Made by a program: the position numbers and the translations under genes. The notes under the pieces were generated by a model. That model ran no database searches. It saw only the letters and a program-made list of their open reading frames with translations, and was not told the DNA's origin. From CADEFX01 sp963840425 (GTDB lineage Bacteria > Pseudomonadota > Alphaproteobacteria > Rhizobiales > Hyphomicrobiaceae), in assembly GCA_963840425.1 (NCBI GenBank), contig CAWIYZ010000033.1, positions 124,001 through 188,000 of the forward strand: DNA of 64,000 nt. The letters run 5' to 3'. This document shows positions 58,132 through 64,000 of this stretch, piece after piece (the first letter of the stretch is position 1; every line of letters starts with the position of its first letter).

Positions 58132-61123
58132 CTAATGTGCCTCCTCCCAGTTCGCCGCCGCTTTGGCGTCCACCTTCAGCGGCACCTTGAGTTTCACGGC
58201 TGGCTCCGGCGCTTTCTCCATCACCTCGGCGACGATCTTGATGGTCTTGGCCACGTCCTTTTCCTTGGCCTCGAACACCAGCTCGTCGTGCACCTGCAGC
58301 AGCATCCTCGTCGATGACAGGCCCGCCGCCTCCAGCGCCGCGGGCATGCGGATCATGGCGCGGCGCACGATGTCGGCGGCGCTGCCCTGGATCGGCGCGT
58401 TGATGGACGCGCGTTCCAGGAACGCGCGCATGGATGGGTTCCTGGTGTTGATCTCGGGGTAGTGCACGCGCCGACCGAAGATGGTCTCGACGTAACCGTT
58501 CTCGTGTGCGCGCTTCTTGGTGCTGTCCATATAGTCGCGGATGCCGGGGAAGCGCTGGAAATAGGTCTGGATGTACTCGCCCGCCTCCTCGCGCGAGATG
58601 CCGAGCTGATTGGCGAGGCCGAAGGCCGAGATGCCGTAGATGATGCCGAAATTGATGGCCTTGGCGCGCCGCCGCACCTCGGACGGCATGTCCTTCACCG
58701 GCACGCCGAACATTTCCGATGCGGTAAGAGCATGAATGTCGAGGCCGTCATCGAAGGCCTTACGTAGCTGCGGAATGTCGGCGATGTGCGCCAGCACGCG
58801 CAGCTCGATCTGCGAGTAATCGGCCGAGATCAGCTTGGCGCCCTTGTCCGCGATGAAGGCCGTGCGGATAGCGCGGCCTTCCTTGGTGCGTACGGGTATG
58901 TTCTGCAGGTTGGGCTCGCTCGAGGCGAGGCGGCCCGTCGGCGTGGCGGCGAGCGCGTAGCTGGTATGGATGCGCCCCGTCTGCTCATTGATGTAGGCCG
59001 GCAGCGCATCGGTGTATGTGGAGCGTAGCTTGGTGAGCTGGCGCCACTCCAGCATGGTATTGACCAGCCGCCGCGCGCTTTCCGGCACGTCCTCGTTGTT
59101 GGCGAGTTCGTCGAGCAGGTTGGCGCGCGTCTCCCACTGGCCGGTCTTGGTCTTCTTGCCGCCCGGCAGCTTGAGCCGGTCGAACAAGAGCTCGCCGAGC
59201 TGACGCGGCGAGCCCAGATTGAACTTGTGACCGACGAGGCCGTTGATCTCCTCCTCGAGCCGCGCCACGCCTTGCGCGAACTGGCTCGACAGCTTGGAGA
59301 GCACGGCGCGATCGACCTTGATGCCGGCGCGCTCCATGCCGGCGATGACCGGAACCAGCGGCCGCTCCAAGGTCTCGTACACCGTCGTCATGCGCTCGGC
59401 CACAAGACGCGGCTTCAACAGCATCCACAAGCGCAGCGTGATGTCGGCGTCCTCGGCCGCGTACTGCGTCGCCTTGTCGAACGGCACCTGGCCGAAAGTC
59501 TTATCCGACTTCTTGGCGCCGGGCGCGTACTGGATCACCTGATCGAACGGCATGCAGGTGTGCTGCAGGTGGCGCTCCGACAGGTCGTCCATGCCGTGCG
59601 ACCAACGCCCGCCGTCGAGCGAGTATGACATCAGCATGGTGTCGTCGACGGGCGCCATGGCGATGCCGTGCTGCGCGAACACGGTGACGTCGTACTTGAT
59701 GTTCTGCCCGATCTTCAGGACTGACGCGTCCTCCAGCAGCGGTTTGAGCGCGTCCAGAACCTCGCGCAACCCGCAGTTGCGTGACGCCGGCGTACTCGCC
59801 GAAATCGAGCGCACCTGTCGCCGTACGGTGACCGAGCGGGACGTAGCAGGCGAGATTCGGCGCCACGCCGAGCGAGATGCCGACCAGCTCCGCCTGCATG
59901 GGATCGAGGCTGGTGGTCTCGGTGTCGATGGCGACGCGTCCGGCATCCTGCGCCACTGCAATCCAAAACTGCAGCCGTTCAAGGGCGGTGATGGACTCGT
60001 ACTTGCTGCGATCGACCGGGGCAGCCGCTGTCTTGGCGATCAACGGAAGCACCGCTGCCGGTGTGCCAGCGCCGTTCGCCTCGGCCTTCGCGCCGGCAGG
60101 TCCAGGCTTTGCGGCCTCGCCGGCGGCGGCCGACTGCGCCGCTGGGCGGTCCTGCAACGCCGGCACCGGCTGCCCCAACGCATCGGCGATGCGCTTGGTG
60201 AGCGTCGAGAACTGCATCTCGCGCAGAAAGCCGAGCAGGTCCGGCGCCTTCGGATCGTGCACGCCCATCTGCTCCAGCATGACCTCAATGGGCACATCGA
60301 GCTTCAAGGTCACGAGATCGCGCGACACGCGCGCCTGGTCGGCGAACTCGATCAGCTTCTCGCGCCGCTTGGGTTGCTTGATCTCGCCCGCCCGCGCCAG
60401 CAGCGCATCGAGGTCACCGTATTCCTTGATCAGCTCGGCGGCGGTCTTAATGCCGATGCCCGGCACACCCGGCACATTGTCCACCGAGTCGCCGGCCAGC
60501 GCCTGCACGTCGATCACCTTGTCCGGCGGCACGCCGAACTTCTCGATCACCTCGTCGCGGCCGATGCGGCGGTTCTTCATGGTGTCGAACATGGCGATGC
60601 CGGGCTGCACGAGCTGCATCAGGTCCTTATCGGACGAGATGATGGTGACATCCGCGCCTGCCTTCGCCGCCTGGACCGCATAGGTGGCGATCAGATCGTC
60701 GGCCTCGTAGCCCATCTGCTCGATGCAGGCGACGTTGAAGGCCTTCACCGCATCGCGGATCAATGGGAACTGCGGCAGCAGCTCCTCCGGCGCCGGCGGA
60801 CGATGGGCCTTGTAGTCAGCATGAATGTCGTTGCGGAAGCTCTTCTCCGACGCGTCGAAAATCACTGCCAGATGCGTCGGCCGGTCCGACAGCTTGGAGT
60901 CGCCGAGCAGCTTCCACAGCATGGCGCTGAAGCCGTGCACGGCACCGACGGGCAAACCATCCGACGGGCGCGTCAGCGGCGGCAGCGCGTGAAAAGCCCG
61001 GAAGATGTAGCCGGACCCATCGATCAGATAGACGTGGCTGCCCTTGATAACGGGAACGGGCTCGCCCTCCGGCACCGAGCAGGCGGCGGCTGGCTTTGCT
61101 TTCTTGGCGGATGTGGTGGTCAT
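58132..61123 (-). pseudogene. polA: DNA polymerase I, one frameshift as read
   Basis: Repair and Okazaki-fragment polymerase, about 996 residues when repaired. The 5'-nuclease domain (YLIDGSGYIFRAFHALPPL, SSDKDLMQLVQPGIAMFDT, GVPGIGIKTAAELI) is followed by a 3'-5' exonuclease domain that retains its acidic pair (AIDTETTSLDPMQAELVGI), so proofreading is probably active. Motif A is LISADYSQIELRVLAHIA, motif B is RRRAKAINFGIIYGISAFG and motif C is LLQVHDELVFEA. One surplus C/G at 59770-59772 breaks the frame after TQLR; deleting it gives TQLRLREVLDALKPLLEDA. A read error is far more likely than gene loss. It is convergent with the cassette gene, 5 bases apart. Confidence 0.93.
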
Positions 61124-61156
61124 GGGCGGGGAATATAGTTGCTTGGCGACCGCCGG

Positions 61157-61726
61157 TCAGCCCTTTCGGGATTTGTCTGTGTGTGGTGCGGGCTTGCCGC
61201 CGTAGACATGCGGCTCGGCTGCCTCCAGCGGTGGGCCCTCGCCAATGGGCCGCGGCGCAAAGCGTCCGAGGCTGCGCACGCGATCGTACATGACGATCGC
61301 GCCCGCCATGGCCACGTTGACGCAGAAGCCGGTGGGGATCTTCACGACGTAATCGCAGCGGGCGAGCAACGTCTCGGACAGCGCACCGCGCTCGGGCCCC
61401 AGCACATAAGCTGCGCGCAGCGGATGCCCGAAGCTTGGCAGCTCGATGGCGTCATCGATCAGCTCGACACCGATCAGCTTGCAGCCGCGCGGCAGCATCA
61501 TCTCTTCGACGCTGCGCCAATTGTAGTGCGGTAGGTGCTTGCCGCCACGCGACGTGTCAGCGGCAGCTTCGAGCGCCGTGTAGGTGGCGCCGACCGTGAA
61601 CGTGAAACTGGCGCCAAAGCCATGCGCGGACCGCATCAGATTGCCGAGGTTCAGGCTTTTCGAGCTTCGCTCGGCACCGATGGCGAAATAGCCGCGTGTG
61701 GCCGGCTGCGGGGCACGAGAGTTCAT
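61157..61726 (-). CDS. TrmH/SpoU-family RNA methyltransferase
   Basis: SAM-dependent 2'-O-methyltransferase of the SPOUT class, 189 residues, with a trefoil-knot fold. The conserved motifs are KSLNLGNLMRSAHGFGA (motif 1), AYVLGPERGALSETLLA (motif 2) and FCVNVAMAGAIVMYDRV (motif 3). An ATG at 61726 with a G-rich site upstream is preferred to the ATG at 61738. The nucleotide modified (tRNA or rRNA) is not evident. Upstream of polA on the same strand, 33 bases before its start. Confidence 0.88.
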   Translation of the reverse strand: MNSRAPQPATRGYFAIGAERSSKSLNLGNLMRSAHGFGASFTFTVGATYTALEAAADTSRGGKHLPHYNWRSVEEMMLPRGCKLIGVELIDDAIELPSFGHPLRAAYVLGPERGALSETLLARCDYVVKIPTGFCVNVAMAGAIVMYDRVRSLGRFAPRPIGEGPPLEAAEPHVYGGKPAPHTDKSRKG

Positions 61727-61759
61727 GACACCCCCCATCGACGTGATCGGATTGTACGC

Positions 61760-61924
61760 GCTAGTGTCCCGATCGTGACGTTCGTCATACTTTGCGGCAA
61801 CTGCTGAACGAACTTCGCGATCGAAAGGACACTAGCAACCTTATGATCCCAGTGTGATTCAGATCGAGAAATTCGCTCAAGGACCTGCCGCGAGCGACGG
61901 CGAATTTCTCGATCATCACACTGG
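61760..61924. repeat. Two-hairpin composite palindromic repeat, copy 2
   Basis: Same architecture and orientation as the copy at 54087. Hairpin A: GCTAGTGTCC... from 61760 pairs with a right arm ending at 61836 that has an extra AAA. Linker 61837-61848 (AACCTTATGATC, 9 of 12 bases as in copy 1). Hairpin B: 61849-61876 pairs with 61900-61924, CCAGTGTGAT...ATCACACTGG, left arm with three extra bases. Stem sequences differ strongly from copy 1, but the paired structure is kept. It lies between the methyltransferase and quinone oxidoreductase genes, upstream of the latter. Confidence 0.75.
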
Positions 61925-61973
61925 CGGTGCATCGTGGTTTTCGCTAGCAGGGCCGTGCCCCAGGAGGTGTCAC

Positions 61974-62948
61974 ATGAAGGCGGCCCTTTGCAAGACGTTC
62001 GATGGCCCCGACGCTATGGCGATCGAGACGCTACCTGACCCGCAGCCCGGTCCGGGCGAGGTGGTGGTGCGCGTCAGAGCGGCAGCCTTGAACTTCTTCG
62101 ACACGCTGATTACGCGCGGCAAGTACCAGTACAAACCGGAGTTTCCGTTCTCGCCGGCGGGAGAAATTGCCGGCGTCATCGAGAAGGTCGGGGCCGGCGT
62201 GTTTGGGCTCGCGCCCGGCCAGAGGGTCTGCGCCTATCTGGGCTGGGGCGGCGCGCGCGAGAAGGTGCTGGTCAAGACACAGGTGCTGGTGTTGGTTCCC
62301 GAGGACGTGAGCGACGAGGCGGCAGCCGGTGTCAGTGTAACCTACGGCACCGCAATGCACGGGCTGAAAGACCGCGGACAGCTCAAGCCTGGAGAAACTG
62401 TTGCCGTGCTCGGCGCATCCGGCGGCGCCGGCCTTGCCGCCGTCGAGCTTGCCAAGCTAATGGGCGCGCGCGTCATCGCCGTGGCCTCGACGGCAGAGAA
62501 GCTCGCCGTCTGCAAGCGGCACGGTGCCGACGATCTGCTCAACTATGCCGAGACGGACCTCAAGCAGGGCCTGCGTGACCTGACCGATGGGCGCGGCGTC
62601 GATGTGATCTACGACTGCGTCGGTGGCGACTACGCGGAGGCAGCCCTGCGCTCCATCGCCTGGGGCGGCCGCTTCCTGGTCATCGGCTTCGCCGCCGGCC
62701 AGATCCCGAAAATCCCACTCAATCTGCCGCTACTCAAGAACTGTTCCATCGTCGGCGTGTTCTGGGGCGAGATGGCTACGCGCCACCCCGAGACCCACCG
62801 CGCCAACATGGGCCAGGTGCTCACCTGGGTGGCGGAAGGCAAGCTCAAGCCCCACGTGCACACCACCTATCCGCTGGCGCGCACGGCCGAGGCGATCAAA
62901 TCGCTCGAGACCCGGACGGTGGCGGGCAAGGTGATCCTGACAATCTGA
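61974..62948 (+). CDS. NADPH:quinone oxidoreductase family protein
   Basis: Zinc-free MDR-family reductase (QOR-like), 324 residues, soluble. The N-terminal catalytic domain starts MKAALCKTFDGPDAM, with PGEVVVRVRAAALNFFDTLIT. The NADPH motif is VAVLGASGGAGLAAVELAKLMGARVIAVAS. A very good AGGAGG lies 7 bases before ATG 61974, so the in-frame extension (which translates repeat copy 2) is rejected. The structural zinc lobe Cys residues are absent. Substrate may be a quinone or an alpha,beta-unsaturated carbonyl. Confidence 0.92.
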   Translation: MKAALCKTFDGPDAMAIETLPDPQPGPGEVVVRVRAAALNFFDTLITRGKYQYKPEFPFSPAGEIAGVIEKVGAGVFGLAPGQRVCAYLGWGGAREKVLVKTQVLVLVPEDVSDEAAAGVSVTYGTAMHGLKDRGQLKPGETVAVLGASGGAGLAAVELAKLMGARVIAVASTAEKLAVCKRHGADDLLNYAETDLKQGLRDLTDGRGVDVIYDCVGGDYAEAALRSIAWGGRFLVIGFAAGQIPKIPLNLPLLKNCSIVGVFWGEMATRHPETHRANMGQVLTWVAEGKLKPHVHTTYPLARTAEAIKSLETRTVAGKVILTI

Positions 62949-62967
62949 GATCGGCCAACCCGACCCT

Positions 62968-64000
62968 TCACGCAGGGGCGGTCGCCCGGCTGGCGGATCG
63001 GCTCGCGCCCTGCAGCGCTGCCACAGCTTCGCGCAGGGCCTTGCCGGCGGCATCGATCTCGTCGCGCGACACGTCGAGGTGCGTCACGGCGCGGATCATG
63101 CCGCCGTACGACATACCCATGCGCACGCCGCGCTTGATCAGCTCATCGTAGACCTGACGCGATGTGAAGCCCGCGCCGCCGACATCGAAGAACACGATGT
63201 TCGTCTCGATGGAGGGTGTCAGCAGCTTGAGCCCAGGGACAGCCGTTATATGCTCCCCCAGCCGGCGTGCATTGGCGTGGTCCTCGGCCAACCGCTCGAC
63301 GTTGTTGTCCATTGCGTAAAGACCGGCCGCAGCAAGCACGCCCGATTGGCGCAGCGCGCCGCCGAGCCGATGCTTCCAGCGCCAAGCCTCGTTGATGAAA
63401 TCCTTGGGTCCCGCGAGCACGCCGCCGACCGGGCAGCCGAGCCCCTTCGAAAGGTCGACCCATACCGTGTCGCACGGCGCCGTCATGGCCTTGGCCGGCA
63501 CGCCTGCCGACACCTCCGCGTTGAGCAGCCGTGCGCCATCCATATGCACGGACAGCCCGTGCTTGTGCGCAACACCCGCCACTTCCTCGATCTGCGCAGT
63601 CTTCCAGACGGCGCCGCCGCCGCGATTGACGCTCTGCTCGATGACGAGCAGCCGGGAGCGAGGGTTGTGGCGCCCAACGGGATCGCGGATGGCCGCCGCC
63701 ACGTCGCTGCCGTTGAAGATGCCCCGCTCGCACCGGATCGGCCAAGTCTGCGCTCCGGCCAGCGCCGAGGCTCCGCCTGCCTCGGACGTGAAAACGTGCG
63801 TCACGTCGGCGCCGATGATCTCGTCGCCCGGCCGGCAGTGCACCAGCACGGCGATCTGATTGCACATGGTGCCAGACGGCAGAAACACGGCCGCTTCCTT
63901 TCCCAGATGCGCCGCGATGCGGTCCTGCAGAGCATTGGTGGACGGATCCTCGCCGCGCTGCTCGTCGCCAACCTCCGCTTCCGCCATCGCCTTGCGCATC
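62968..64000 (-). CDS. L-threonine/low-specificity aldolase-like PLP enzyme (partial)
   Basis: Fold type I PLP enzyme of the beta-eliminating lyase/GntG aldolase family, cleaving threonine or a related beta-hydroxy amino acid to glycine and an aldehyde. The N-terminus is cut by the window edge: the family start (D-L-R-S-D-T-V) is missing, and the seen part begins MRKAMAEAEVGDEQRGEDPS. FLPSGTMCNQIAVLVH, ADVTHVFTSEAGG and VHMDGARLLNAEV match, and the PLP lysine is in VWVDLSKGLGCPVGG. Stop at 62968. Full length would be about 355 residues. Confidence 0.88.
   Translation of the reverse strand, partial: MRKAMAEAEVGDEQRGEDPSTNALQDRIAAHLGKEAAVFLPSGTMCNQIAVLVHCRPGDEIIGADVTHVFTSEAGGASALAGAQTWPIRCERGIFNGSDVAAAIRDPVGRHNPRSRLLVIEQSVNRGGGAVWKTAQIEEVAGVAHKHGLSVHMDGARLLNAEVSAGVPAKAMTAPCDTVWVDLSKGLGCPVGGVLAGPKDFINEAWRWKHRLGGALRQSGVLAAAGLYAMDNNVERLAEDHANARRLGEHITAVPGLKLLTPSIETNIVFFDVGGAGFTSRQVYDELIKRGVRMGMSYGGMIRAVTHLDVSRDEIDAAGKALREAVAALQGASRSASRATAPA

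Noticed and set aside
59552..61138. Long plus-strand open frame opposite polA (528 codons)
   Set aside because: Mirror of the polA coding strand in G+C-rich DNA; composition Arg/His/Leu-rich and no family features.

Overview
This window is a G+C-rich chromosomal segment of an alphaproteobacterium, most likely of the order Hyphomicrobiales (Rhizobiales). The evidence is a dnaA-dnaN-recF-gyrB block next to rpsT and mutM, an NdvA/ChvA-type cyclic glucan exporter, a PrkA/DUF444/SpoVR cluster, and many acyl-CoA, flavin-oxidoreductase and aromatic-catabolism genes. No family-level assignment can be made from the sequence alone.

Layout. 1-6.3 kb: 2-hydroxyacid dehydrogenase, Baeyer-Villiger monooxygenase, ubiG, a Gfo/Idh oxidoreductase and a PLP aminotransferase. 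6.4-13.3 kb: a small His-rich secreted protein, an FAD-linked D-hydroxyacid dehydrogenase, an enoyl-CoA hydratase/3-hydroxyisobutyrate dehydrogenase/DSBA isomerase run, and a large PAS/GAF sensor kinase. 13.3-21.3 kb: aldo/keto reductase, ndvA, two DadA/PuuB-like FAD oxidases, pcaHG and an EamA transporter. 21.5-26.3 kb: a four-gene Gld-like ABC system. 26.3-29.0 kb: racemase, LLM monooxygenase, LysE exporter. 29.2-34.0 kb: prkA-DUF444-spoVR. 34.5-42.0 kb: cupin, an acyl-CoA dehydrogenase pair, a CoA-transferase, a Kef-type antiporter and an HpcH/HpaI aldolase. 42.2-50.5 kb: the replication block (gyrB, recF, dnaN, dnaA, rhodanese, rpsT). 50.7-54.7 kb: two membrane proteins, enoyl-CoA hydratase, mutM and an SRPBCC/ArsR pair. 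54.7-58.1 kb: an accessory stretch with a structured intergenic region, a DUF1989 gene, a GIY-YIG protein and a two-gene cassette of lower G+C. 58.1-64 kb: polA, an RNA methyltransferase, a quinone oxidoreductase and a partial threonine aldolase-like gene.

Three things stand out. (1) Eleven genes, including ubiG and polA, carry about 18 single-base frameshifts that each repair to a perfect family sequence. The simplest reading is uncorrected base-calling errors in the assembly, so these genes are probably intact in the organism. (2) Two copies of a composite two-hairpin repeat (54087-54254 and 61760-61924) share architecture, a 3-4 nt arm bulge and a linker although their stems have diverged. 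One copy sits exactly between the SRPBCC and ArsR genes, giving one its stop codon and the other its start codon. (3) The cassette at 56853-58126 differs in composition from its surroundings, and its second gene resembles the pPIWI-associating nuclease family, so it is the best candidate for an undescribed defence-type module.
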